Assembly: GCA_934394615.1 (NCBI GenBank) | Contig: CAKRRJ010000030.1 | Span: 1 to 26,450 of the forward strand | Reading direction: 5' to 3' | Length of the DNA: 26,450 nucleotides | From: an uncultured Lachnospiraceae bacterium | GTDB lineage: Bacteria; Bacillota; Clostridia; Lachnospirales; Lachnospiraceae | In this document: one piece after another, positions 7,902 to 14,580 of the stretch | How the letters are laid out: every line of letters starts with the position of its first letter | Position numbering within the stretch: position 1 is the stretch's first letter | Notes under the pieces: model-generated | Database searches by the model: none | Told to the model about the DNA's origin: nothing | The model's input: only the letters and a program-made list of their open reading frames with translations | Position numbers and translations under genes: made by a program

Positions 7902-9962
7902 ATGAAAAACAAACAATGGAGAAAAAACGTGATACTGCGCCTGGCTGCGGTATTCGGAATCACCTTTTGCACAGTGCTTGGCTGTGGGGAACTGGTGTGT
8001 GAAAATCAGGAGAGAGAGGAAAAGATTCAGGCTGCTTTCACCGCAGAGACAACAGTGGGCCGTGTGGAATCCCAGCTGAACAAATATCTGGCAGAGTCGA
8101 ATCTCATGAAGCGGATCGTCGAGAGTGGATATGAGGCGGATAACTATGAGTTTTCCACGCTTTCCAGCCTTATGCAGGATGAAAGCGGTGTGATTGAGGC
8201 TCACGAGATGGCAAAGGACGGCATCGTCAATCAGATCTATCCGCTGCAGGGCAATGAGGCGGCTATGGGACTGAATATGCTGGAACATCCGGACCGGCGC
8301 AAGGAAGCGCGCCTGGCAATGGAGTCCGGCCAGTACACGATTGCCGGGCCGTTTGCGCTGCAGCAGGGCGGGACGGGCGCACTGTTATTCGACCCGATTT
8401 ATGTGCCGGATCAGAATGGCCAGAAACGTTTCTGGGGATTTTCCATTCTGGTGCTGAACTGGGAGAAATTTCTGGATGAGATTCAGCTGGAAAAGCTGGA
8501 GGATGCCTCCTACCATTATCAGATCTGGAAGAAAGATCCGGAGACTGGAAAAAAGATTGTAATCGCGCAATGTACGACGCCGGCGGAGGGCGGTACTTTT
8601 CAGGTGGCATGTGATGTGCCGAACGATACCTGGTATTTTGAAATCGTACCGAAAAAAGGGTGGATCACGACAGCCCAGCACCTTTCGGAGCTGATACTGG
8701 CGTTCGGCATTGGTTTTCTTGTGATGGCAGCATACTGGCAGTTCGACCAGTGGCGCTATAAGGACGCGCTTCACGCCCGAGAGATGGAGGATGCTGCAAA
8801 ACGGGCCCAGGCGGCAAATGAGGCGAAGAGCCGCTTCCTCTTTAACATGAGCCACGATATCCGTACGCCGATGAATGCCATCATCGGATTTTCCGATCTT
8901 TTGGAAAAACATATGGATGAGAAAGAACGTGTCTCTGAATATATCGGAAAGATCCGTTCTTCCAGTGAGATGCTGCTGTCGCTGATCAACTATGTGCTGG
9001 AGATGGCACGCATTGAGAGTGGAAAAGCAACACTGAAGGCAGAGGTGGGCAACTTCCGTCAGCTGATGGATGCGGTGCAGGCTGCCTTTGAACCGGCTGT
9101 AACGCAGAAGGGACTGGGATTTGTGTGCAGTCTTCATATCGATCATGACTATGTGCTCTGCGACAAGACCAAGGTGCGCGAGATTATCATGAATATTGTG
9201 AGCAATGCCATTAAGTATACACCGGAGGGTGGCCAGATCACAGTGGATATTTCCGAGAATGCGGCAGCCAGACCGGGTTATGCTTCCTACTGCATTGCGG
9301 TGGAGGACACCGGCATTGGCATGAGCGAGGAGTATCTGCCGCATATTTTCGAGGAGTTTACCAGAGAACGCACCAGCACGGAAAGTAAAGTGGCAGGGGC
9401 AGGACTGGGCCTTCCGATCGTAAAGGCCCTGGTGGACCTTATGGAAGGAACGATCGAAGTTCAGAGCCAGGTGGGAGAGGGAACCAGAATCATGATCGGT
9501 CTGTCTTTCCCGACTGCGTCGGAGACACAGATAAAAACGAGCATTGAAAAACGGCGGGAGATCCTTGCTGAGGGTTTGCGCGGCAAGCGCATCCTGCTTG
9601 CGGAGGATAATGACTTAAATGCCGAGATCACCATGACGATCCTTGAGGAATGCGGCGTGAAGACGGAGCGCGCGGAAGATGGCGCTGTCTGTGTAAAGAT
9701 GCTCAAAGAGGCACCGGAGCATTATTACGATGCGGTTCTTATGGATATCCAGATGCCAAATATGAACGGATACGAGGCTGCCAGAGCCATTCGCGGGCTG
9801 AAAAACGGCTATCGCAAGATTCTGGTTATTGCCATGACGGCGAACGCATTTGAGGAGGACCGCAAAAAAGCATTTGCTGCGGGTATGGACGGACATATCG
9901 CAAAGCCGGTCGATATGCAGCTTTTGTTAAAAACACTGGAACAGATCATCGGGCTATCGTAA
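7902..9962 (+). CDS. CHASE-domain hybrid sensor histidine kinase
   Basis: A membrane sensor kinase of 686 aa. A first membrane segment (about 10-28) is followed by an extracytoplasmic region of about 230 residues. That region has CHASE-like features (IYPLQGNEAAMGLN and AGPFALQQGGTGALL), implying a small-molecule ligand outside the cell. A second membrane segment (about 261-280) precedes a short helix. The HisKA box FNMSHDIRTPMNA carries the phospho-acceptor His318. HATPase boxes NIVSNAIKYTPEGG, EDTGIGMS and GAGLGLPIV follow. The C-terminal receiver has LLAEDND and phospho-acceptor Asp615 in VLMDIQMP. No separate response regulator or Hpt protein is adjacent, so the output partner is unknown. 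The ribosome site is weak (AAGAGA). It lies 65 nt after mfd without an obvious promoter or terminator between them, so read-through from mfd is plausible. Confidence 0.93.
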   Translation: MKNKQWRKNVILRLAAVFGITFCTVLGCGELVCENQEREEKIQAAFTAETTVGRVESQLNKYLAESNLMKRIVESGYEADNYEFSTLSSLMQDESGVIEAHEMAKDGIVNQIYPLQGNEAAMGLNMLEHPDRRKEARLAMESGQYTIAGPFALQQGGTGALLFDPIYVPDQNGQKRFWGFSILVLNWEKFLDEIQLEKLEDASYHYQIWKKDPETGKKIVIAQCTTPAEGGTFQVACDVPNDTWYFEIVPKKGWITTAQHLSELILAFGIGFLVMAAYWQFDQWRYKDALHAREMEDAAKRAQAANEAKSRFLFNMSHDIRTPMNAIIGFSDLLEKHMDEKERVSEYIGKIRSSSEMLLSLINYVLEMARIESGKATLKAEVGNFRQLMDAVQAAFEPAVTQKGLGFVCSLHIDHDYVLCDKTKVREIIMNIVSNAIKYTPEGGQITVDISENAAARPGYASYCIAVEDTGIGMSEEYLPHIFEEFTRERTSTESKVAGAGLGLPIVKALVDLMEGTIEVQSQVGEGTRIMIGLSFPTASETQIKTSIEKRREILAEGLRGKRILLAEDNDLNAEITMTILEECGVKTERAEDGAVCVKMLKEAPEHYYDAVLMDIQMPNMNGYEAARAIRGLKNGYRKILVIAMTANAFEEDRKKAFAAGMDGHIAKPVDMQLLLKTLEQIIGLS

Positions 9963-9965
9963 TAA

Positions 9966-9995
9966 GGTATAATTTTTGGATGTTTCCACATACTA
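9966..9995 (+). promoter_or_regulatory. Candidate sigma-G promoter of spoVT
   Basis: GGTATA (9966-9971), a 17-nt spacer and CATACTA (9989-9995). CATACTA is the classical sigma-G -10 sequence, and GGTATA agrees with the sigma-G -35 (TGAATA) at 4 of 6 positions. In Bacillus subtilis spoVT is transcribed in the forespore by sigma-G, so sequence and gene agree. TATAAT at 9968-9973 could instead be a sigma-A -10, but no -35 is visible for it. Confidence 0.6.
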
Positions 9996-10021
9996 TCCAT
10001 AAGACACACGATATGGAAACG

Positions 10022-10054
10022 ATGCCAGGAACCGGAATGGATCCGGCCTGGCAT
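10022..10054 (+). other. Stem-loop in the spoVT leader
   Basis: ATGCCAGG (10022-10029) pairs with CCTGGCAT (10047-10054). Inside, CCGGA (10032-10036) pairs with TCCGG (10042-10046) around a 5-nt loop. No T-tract follows, so it is not a standard terminator. It ends about 15 nt before the GGAGGA ribosome site of spoVT. A second inverted repeat, GTTTCCA (9982-9988) and TGGAAAC (10014-10020), overlaps the promoter. Confidence 0.6.
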
Positions 10055-10080
10055 GGGAAACGGTATGCAGGAGGAACATT

Positions 10081-10629
10081 ATGAAAGCTACGGGAATTGT
10101 GAGAAGGATCGATGATCTGGGACGTGTCGTGATTCCGAAGGAGATACGAAAGACGCTGCGGCTGCGGGAAGGAACCCCGCTTGAAATCTTTACGGACCGC
10201 GAGGGTGAGATTATCCTGAAAAAATATTCACCGATGGTGGAGCTTACGGCATTTGCGACCCAGTACGCGGAGTCTATGGCGCAGGCCACAGGCATGCAGG
10301 TCTGCATTACAGACCGTGACCAGATAATCGCCGTATCTGGCGGACCGAAAAAGGATATGCTGCAAAAAATGATCAGCCGGCAGCTGGAAATGGTCATCCA
10401 CGAGAGGGAGACGGTTATGGCGGAAAAAGACTCGAAAACGTTCATTCCGATTGCGGGAGAGGAAATGGATGGTGTGACTGCGGAGGTGATCGTGCCGATC
10501 GTATGCGAGGGAGATGCCATTGGGGCAGTTGCCCTTTTGAGCCGGGATCCGAAGGTAAAGCTAGGCGAGCTGGAGCTGAAGCTGGTTTCCACGGCAGCAG
10601 GTTTTTTGGGGCGGCAGATGGAAGGGTAA
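10081..10629 (+). CDS. spoVT: Stage V sporulation regulator SpoVT
   Basis: SpoVT is an AbrB-type DNA-binding protein that acts in the forespore, tuning sigma-G-dependent genes and later spore maturation. The 182-aa product begins MKATGIVRRIDDLGRVVIPK, the swapped-hairpin DNA-binding domain (about 1-50), continuing with LREGTPLEIF and EIILKKYSP. From about residue 55 to 180 comes the GAF-like regulatory domain (CITDRDQIIAVSGGPKKDML, then GDAIGAVALLSRD and TAAGFLGRQME). Length and sequence match the Bacillus protein closely. GGAGGA lies 6 nt upstream of the ATG. It follows mfd and the hybrid kinase and has its own candidate sigma-G promoter and a terminator, so it is probably monocistronic. Confidence 0.96.
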   Translation: MKATGIVRRIDDLGRVVIPKEIRKTLRLREGTPLEIFTDREGEIILKKYSPMVELTAFATQYAESMAQATGMQVCITDRDQIIAVSGGPKKDMLQKMISRQLEMVIHERETVMAEKDSKTFIPIAGEEMDGVTAEVIVPIVCEGDAIGAVALLSRDPKVKLGELELKLVSTAAGFLGRQMEG

Positions 10630-10644
10630 CGTGTGAACAGCAAC

Positions 10645-10690
10645 AGGCTGTGCGGGACTGGCGCAAGCTGGAAACGCACAGCTTTCTTTT
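10645..10690 (+). terminator. Intrinsic terminator after spoVT
   Basis: GCTGTGCG (10647-10654) and CGCACAGC (10675-10682) form a perfect 8-bp stem, extendable by two pairs. TTTCTTTT follows immediately. The loop is rather long at 20 nt. Confidence 0.75.
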
Positions 10691-10702
10691 GGATTGCGGG
10701 TA

Positions 10703-10711
10703 TGTTATAAT
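10703..10711 (+). promoter_or_regulatory. Extended -10 promoter of the acidic/zinc-ribbon gene pair
   Basis: TG-T-TATAAT is a perfect extended -10 element directly downstream of the spoVT terminator. No good -35 is seen at 17 nt (TTTCTT). The expected start near 10718 gives a leader of about 90 nt. Confidence 0.6.
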
Positions 10712-10729
10712 GGTGAAACAGCGTTGTCA

Positions 10730-10768
10730 TTTGCAGGCAGGGATTTTCCGGGTGGAACAGCCTGCAAA
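10730..10768 (+). other. Leader hairpin upstream of the acidic small protein gene
   Basis: TTTGCAGGC (10730-10738) and GCCTGCAAA (10760-10768) form a perfect 9-bp inverted repeat with a 21-nt loop. It begins about 12 nt into the predicted transcript. No T-tract follows. It could be an mRNA stabilising stem or an operator for a dimeric repressor. Confidence 0.5.
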
Positions 10769-10809
10769 GCAGGGTCAGAAAATACATCAGAATGTGGGAG
10801 GACGGATTT

Positions 10810-11163
10810 ATGGAGGATCGGAAGAACGCAGGACAGCAGGCGGAAGACTGGGAGCTGTCTGAGGAATATTATAAAGAAGAAACAGGAAAGAAAGAACTTC
10901 GCCTGGAGGATTTTCTGGAAACAGAGACCGGAGACCAGGAGGCATCTGGCTTAAACACCGCAAGCAGTGTTGCCATGGAACTGGAGGCAATGACGGAGCG
11001 GGTAAAACAGGTCATGGAACTGTCCGGGGCAGGCCATCCGGCAGACTGGATCGCGTCTATGCTTGACATGGATGACCAGCAGGTACGCGACATTCTGGTG
11101 TGTGTCCAGTCCTTCCCGGAGGATGATCCGCTTGCGGTGGCACGCCTGATCGTTCTGGGATAG
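10810..11163 (+). CDS. Small acidic protein with possible C-terminal HTH, function unknown
   Basis: I do not recognise a named family. The chosen start at 10810 gives 117 aa. GGGAGG lies about 8 nt upstream of this ATG, while an ATG 18 nt earlier has no ribosome site. The first 55 residues are strongly acidic and look unstructured (EDWELSEEYYKEETG, then LEDFLETETGDQE). The second half is helical (VAMELEAMTERVKQVMEL), followed by DWIASMLDMDDQQVRDILVCV. That last pattern, IA..L.....QVR.IL, resembles the helix-turn-helix of sigma-region-4 or transposase-like proteins. It is the first gene of a pair with the zinc-ribbon gene, 11 nt apart. A regulatory or adaptor role is possible but unproven. Confidence 0.75.
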   Translation: MEDRKNAGQQAEDWELSEEYYKEETGKKELRLEDFLETETGDQEASGLNTASSVAMELEAMTERVKQVMELSGAGHPADWIASMLDMDDQQVRDILVCVQSFPEDDPLAVARLIVLG

Positions 11164-11174
11164 GGGGCACACGC

Positions 11175-11558
11175 ATGTTTTTTATGATGGGAATCAGCCA
11201 GGGGCAGAAACAGCTCGATTTTGACCAGCTTATCGTGTGCGGGCACTGCGGAAAGTATGGCCATCTGAACGTGTACATGGTGTATACATATCTGAGCCTG
11301 TTTTTTATCCCGGTCTTTAAATGGGGCCGCCGCTACTATGTGCAGGCCGGATGCTGCGGCACAAGCGTGGAACTGGACGCGGAGACTGGAAGAAAGATCG
11401 CATCCGGTGAACTGACACACCTGCCGGAAGACATTATCCCGGCCGGAGGCGGTTTTGGAACAACGGGCGGAAACCGGGAACACCGCTGTCCGAACTGTGG
11501 ATTTACCACAGAGGAGGATTACAGCTTCTGCCCAAAGTGCGGAGGACATCTGGAATAG
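11175..11558 (+). CDS. Zinc-ribbon protein
   Basis: A 127-aa protein with two zinc-binding parts. The N-terminal half has CGHCG, a hydrophobic stretch YTYLSLFFIPVFKWGRRYYV and a CCG pair. This layout is typical of the zinc_ribbon_15 family (CxxC - FFIP.F - CC). The C-terminal end is a compact double-CxxC ribbon, CPNCGFTTEEDYSFCPKCGG, separated by a Gly-rich linker. The hydrophobic segment is probably part of the fold rather than a membrane helix. GGGGGC precedes the ATG by 8 nt, and the gene follows the acidic small protein by 11 nt. The biochemical role of the family is unknown; protein or nucleic-acid binding is the usual guess. Confidence 0.85.
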   Translation: MFFMMGISQGQKQLDFDQLIVCGHCGKYGHLNVYMVYTYLSLFFIPVFKWGRRYYVQAGCCGTSVELDAETGRKIASGELTHLPEDIIPAGGGFGTTGGNREHRCPNCGFTTEEDYSFCPKCGGHLE

Positions 11559-11600
11559 GAAAGACAGGCCTGTGTCCGGTGGAAACTGTGAGAGATCTAT

Positions 11601-11620
11601 GAAAAATGCTTACATTTTTC
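11601..11620. other. 20-bp AT-rich palindrome between genes
   Basis: GAAAAATG (11601-11608) and CATTTTTC (11613-11620) form a perfect 8-bp dyad with a 4-nt centre. It lies 33 bp before the TATAAT of the lipoprotein gene. No T-tract follows beyond the stem. It could be an operator site near or upstream of the -35, or a weak terminator for the zinc-ribbon gene. Confidence 0.45.
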
Positions 11621-11652
11621 GAAAGTACCTGTTCAAACGGGCGGCAATCGTA

Positions 11653-11658
11653 TATAAT
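11653..11658 (+). promoter_or_regulatory. Candidate promoter -10 of the lipoprotein gene
   Basis: A perfect TATAAT in an AT-rich step (GTATATAATAC). At 17 nt upstream the sequence is TGTTCA, a poor -35. The expected start near 11665 gives a leader of about 100 nt. Confidence 0.45.
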
Positions 11659-11763
11659 ACAAGCTGTTTTTGCGTAAATCCATGTTACCATTTGCACAGC
11701 GTGTGAACCGTGATGAAATGACTGACACACTGGAATACACACGGGATACAGGAGGAATAAACG

Positions 11764-12282
11764 ATGATCAAAATTGGAAAAAAGGCACTGCTTGCAGCGG
11801 CTGCCTGCGCATTTCTGTTATGTGGCTGTACCAAGAGCAATATTGTTCAGCCGGAGGAGGAGAGCGCAAACGAGCCGGATTTCAACATTTACAACAATCT
11901 GGAGCTGGATATGGATCAGTTTCAGAGCGAAGTCAAGGAAGTTTGCCTGGATGAGAACGACTACCCGATGGCAGATGCCGTGGAGTTCGAGATCGACGAG
12001 GACAAAGCGCTGGTCAGCGTGACAGTTGTAGTAAAAGATGATACCAGCGCAGAGGACACCGCAGCGTATGCAGATGCCGTTATCAAGGAAATCAACGATG
12101 AGGCAGCAGTTCAGGATTACAGCTATGCGGAGTCGGGTGAGGATACCTTTGGCGGTTATTTCCAGGACCGCGCGATCCACTTAAAGATTTACGAGAAAGC
12201 TGCTTATGAGGCAGGCGGAGAGCCGGAGTACGAGACCGACATTCCGAAAGATACCTACATGACCTTTGATATTGAAAAATAA
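11764..12282 (+). CDS. Small acidic lipoprotein, function unknown
   Basis: A 172-aa protein with a lipoprotein signal peptide: MIKIGKKALLAAAACAFLLC, then G-C with the lipobox LCGC (residues 19-22), so Cys22 would be the lipidated N-terminus. The mature part is strongly acidic. It has alternating strands and helices (VEFEIDEDKALVSVTVVVKD, then AAYADAVIKEINDEAA) that suggest one small alpha/beta domain of about 110 residues. No catalytic motif is visible. AGGAGG sits 8 nt before the ATG. It is a single-gene unit with its own candidate -10 and a strong terminator, convergent with the cell-wall-repeat genes. It would sit on the outer face of the membrane. Confidence 0.85.
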   Translation: MIKIGKKALLAAAACAFLLCGCTKSNIVQPEEESANEPDFNIYNNLELDMDQFQSEVKEVCLDENDYPMADAVEFEIDEDKALVSVTVVVKDDTSAEDTAAYADAVIKEINDEAAVQDYSYAESGEDTFGGYFQDRAIHLKIYEKAAYEAGGEPEYETDIPKDTYMTFDIEK

Positions 12283-12300
12283 TGTTACTGCAGCGGCAAT

Positions 12301-12353
12301 AAAAACAGAGCGGAAAGAAAATTCCAAATGGAATATCTTTCCGCTCTGTTTTT
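12301..12353. terminator. Bidirectional intrinsic terminator
   Basis: AAAAACAGAGCGGAAAG (12301-12317) and CTTTCCGCTCTGTTTTT (12337-12353) are perfectly complementary over 17 bp. An inner ATTCC/GGAAT stem lies at 12321-12334. T-runs follow in both directions, so it can end the lipoprotein transcript (+) and the 12381-12704 transcript (-). Confidence 0.92.
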
Positions 12354-12380
12354 ATGTCTGGTGTTTTGCTTTTGCTGGTC

Positions 12381-12704
12381 TTAACGCATTTTGTCCATCT
12401 GGCCGTCCGCATCTACATGGTAGTTGTCGACCCAGGTGTCGGTAACCATCTGGCCATCCTCCCCGAAGAAATACCAGTCGCCTTTGTAGCGGAGCCAGTA
12501 ATCGGTTTTACGGTTTCCTTTATCGTCGAGATAGTAGGTGCCGTCTTTTAATTCCAGAAGGCCGGTGGCTTTTGTTCCGTCATCTTTGATATATTGATAC
12601 TGATCCTCTGAGGTTTTGTGCCACTCACCTGCCATGGCAGGAAAAGCGCTCATCAGAAAACATAGAATGGTTAAGATCAGGGTGAGTCCTGTTTTTCTCT
12701 TCAT
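12381..12704 (-). CDS. Small secreted protein with cell-wall-binding repeats
   Basis: A 107-aa secreted protein. The start at 12704 is preferred because MKRKTGLTLILTILCFLMSA begins a clean signal peptide (cleavage after AMA-GEW) and is preceded by GAAAGGA. Upstream in-frame Met codons would add about 44 residues with no ribosome site and lie beyond the predicted promoter. The mature part is about 85 residues of choline-binding/CW_1-type repeats with aromatic-glycine motifs: YYLDDKGNRKTDYWLRYKGD, then WYFFGEDGQMVTDTW and YHVDADGQM. There is no catalytic domain. It would sit non-covalently on a wall polymer. Promoter (12735-12763) and terminator (12301-12353) bracket it as one unit. Confidence 0.85.
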   Translation of the reverse strand: MKRKTGLTLILTILCFLMSAFPAMAGEWHKTSEDQYQYIKDDGTKATGLLELKDGTYYLDDKGNRKTDYWLRYKGDWYFFGEDGQMVTDTWVDNYHVDADGQMDKMR

Positions 12705-12734
12705 AGTGATCATCCTTTCTCTCTCTGCAAATTC

Positions 12735-12763
12735 ATTATAGCAGTCCGCCAGTGGGCTTGCAA
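12735..12763 (-). promoter_or_regulatory. Sigma-A promoter of the small cell-wall-repeat gene
   Basis: On the minus strand, TTGCAA (12763-12758), a 17-nt spacer and a perfect TATAAT (12740-12735). It lies about 30 nt before the start codon at 12704. Confidence 0.75.
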
Positions 12764-12879
12764 TAGCCCGGAAACCATTGTAAGGAAATCGGAGGAATCG
12801 TAAGAAAAATGTTATGAAATGAGAAAGAACGTACAAAAAGACGAAATAAGGACGGAAAATACAGCGTGCGAACAGAACA

Positions 12880-12915
12880 AAAAGAAGGCCGCCAGGGAAA
12901 AATCCCGGCAGCCTT
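12880..12915 (-). terminator. Intrinsic terminator after the large cell-wall-repeat gene
   Basis: On the minus strand, AAGGCTGCCGGG pairs with the downstream CCTGGCGGCCTT, with two G-U wobbles, across a T-rich loop. CTTTTTG follows. It sits 27 nt after the stop of the 12942-14372 gene. Confidence 0.8.
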
Positions 12916-12941
12916 TGAACGTTGAACGGATGAAAAAAGTA

Positions 12942-14372
12942 TTACTCCTGGATGATTCCGTTTACATCAACGGTCCAGATTTTATCGTTGGAATCTTTGA
13001 CATCTTTGTAGCCGTTTCCAAGCTCCGGTCTTGCGGCGGATTTGGAGGAGGCAGATGCTTTCTGAATGGTGCCGGTGGTGCCGACGAGGTAGTTTGTGCC
13101 GTCTAAGGAAGCTGGTGCAAAACGCAGGTCACGGTCTGCATCCAGGCGCAGTCCCTGAACGTAAACGTTGTTGTCGCGGACACCGTGGAATCCGCGTCCC
13201 TTGTTGCCGCCGTCGGTGTAGAAGAACCAGGTCTGGTTCTCGCCAAGGTCCTCATCGTAGATGGTCTGTTTTCCGGTTTTCATGATGCCATCGGTGCCAA
13301 AGTAATAATTGCAGGTCTCTCCCTCTTCGGTAATGACAGACTGAAGGCCGGTCTGCATCTCGCCGCGGTCATTGAAGCCGAAGCGCTTGCCATCTACGGT
13401 AAATACCTGTACGCCATTTGCGGCATGGTACGGAACGCCGTTTTTAATATAGAAGATAAAGGTCTCGCCGTCCTCGCTGATCTCCGGCGCGCCCTCCATC
13501 TGATACCAGCCGTTTCCGCGCTTGCCGTCTTCCTCGTAGAACTGGTAGGAAGCGATAGCCGGAGCCGGGGCACCGGATACGGAGGCAGTCATTTCAGCAG
13601 CTTCTGCGTTGGAAGCGGAAGCGGTCTGCGCTCTGTCTGTGTTTTCTGCGTCAGTACTGCCAGCAGCATCAGCGGCAGTGGTTTCCGGCAGGCGGAACCA
13701 GCCGGTCTGCAGAATGCCATTCTGGAAGGTGTAGTAGGAACCGCCGATCTTGCGGTCAATCTGGTTTACGACCATGCGGCCGCTGTTATCGAAGAAGTGC
13801 CATACGGTTTCCTGGTCCAGGTCATCATCCTCATTTTCCAGCTCGATCCAGCCGGTCTTCATGACGCCGTCGCCCTCTTCTCCGAGATAGTAAGTAAAGC
13901 CGTCTAACTCCAGCATGCCGGTCTGCATGTGGCCGTCTTCGTTAAAGTAATAGTTCTTTCCGTCAATCTCCTGCCATTTGGAGATAACGCTTCTTCCGTC
14001 TTTTCCGTAGTAGTACCAGTAAGTGTCCGGAGCCTCAGAGTCCCACTCGTCCTCATTCTCCTCGCCAATCCACTGGTTCATAACACGGCGCCCATCATCG
14101 TTTACATAATACTCATCGATCATGCAGGAGCGGGACAGAAAGCCGTCTTCATCTAAGTAGTACCATTCGCCGTCTTTCTTTTTCCAGGTATCGGTTAGAT
14201 AGTAGCCTTCGCTGTCTTTGTAGCGCAGCTCACCATTTTCGCTGACCCAGCCGGAGGTCGCCGCCAGTACAGTGGAAACGCTTCCCGGAATGGAAAGGGC
14301 GATTGCAGGGGTTGCCGCAGACATTGCTGCCGCGGTGGATAATACAGCCAGTAATTTGCAGTGTTTGTTCAT
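12942..14372 (-). CDS. Secreted multi-repeat cell-wall-binding protein
   Basis: A 476-aa secreted protein. Residues 1-39 form a signal peptide ending VLAA-TSGW. About eight cell-wall-binding (CW_1/choline-binding-like) repeats run from 41 to 226, with hallmarks such as EWYYLDEDG, NYYFNEDGHMQTG, MKTGWIELEN and ILQTGWF. An Ala/Thr/Ser/Glu-rich linker follows at about 228-275. A second block (about 276-476) has looser repeats: RFGFNDRGEMQTG, YYFGTDGIMKTG and WFFYTDGGNKGRG. No hydrolase or protease domain is visible, so it is probably a wall-decorating or adhesive protein. LPETT in the linker is internal and not a sorting signal. AGGAGA precedes the ATG by about 11 nt. It lies upstream of the smaller repeat gene on the same strand, each with its own promoter. 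Confidence 0.9.
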   Translation of the reverse strand: MNKHCKLLAVLSTAAAMSAATPAIALSIPGSVSTVLAATSGWVSENGELRYKDSEGYYLTDTWKKKDGEWYYLDEDGFLSRSCMIDEYYVNDDGRRVMNQWIGEENEDEWDSEAPDTYWYYYGKDGRSVISKWQEIDGKNYYFNEDGHMQTGMLELDGFTYYLGEEGDGVMKTGWIELENEDDDLDQETVWHFFDNSGRMVVNQIDRKIGGSYYTFQNGILQTGWFRLPETTAADAAGSTDAENTDRAQTASASNAEAAEMTASVSGAPAPAIASYQFYEEDGKRGNGWYQMEGAPEISEDGETFIFYIKNGVPYHAANGVQVFTVDGKRFGFNDRGEMQTGLQSVITEEGETCNYYFGTDGIMKTGKQTIYDEDLGENQTWFFYTDGGNKGRGFHGVRDNNVYVQGLRLDADRDLRFAPASLDGTNYLVGTTGTIQKASASSKSAARPELGNGYKDVKDSNDKIWTVDVNGIIQE

Positions 14373-14458
14373 AATTTTGAAATTCTCCTTTACATTTGTG
14401 GAAACCGGTATGCCGGTCTCACGGTTGGCCGAAAATCCGCAGTTGCATTACTCTGCCG

Positions 14459-14487
14459 ATTATAGCGGATGTTATGCGTTCTGAAAA
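14459..14487 (-). promoter_or_regulatory. Sigma-A promoter of the large cell-wall-repeat gene
   Basis: On the minus strand, TTTTCA (14487-14482), a 17-nt spacer and a perfect TATAAT (14464-14459). The -35 matches TTGACA at 4 of 6 positions. The leader to the ATG at 14372 is about 80 nt. Confidence 0.6.
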
Positions 14488-14556
14488 GTGAAGGTTACTG
14501 GAAATGGAGGCACAGCCTGCCAGGCAAGATTTTGGGATGCAGGATATCTGATCTTA

Positions 14557-14565
14557 TGATATAAT
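14557..14565 (+). promoter_or_regulatory. Extended -10 promoter of the glycan locus
   Basis: TG-A-TATAAT is a perfect extended -10. No clear -35 is seen at 17 nt (ATGCAG). The predicted start near 14572 falls about 8 nt before the first arm of the rod-like inverted repeat, so that element would form the first part of the transcript. Confidence 0.6.
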
Positions 14566-14580
14566 GAGCGTTAGCAAGCC

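Noticed and set aside
12705..12836. Longer N-terminus (start at 12836) for the small wall-repeat protein
   Set aside because: The extension crosses the TTGCAA-17-TATAAT promoter, lacks a ribosome site and would bury the signal peptide.
13685..13690. LPETT in the wall-repeat protein linker as a sortase signal
   Set aside because: It is internal, with about 250 residues after it, and no membrane segment plus basic tail follows.
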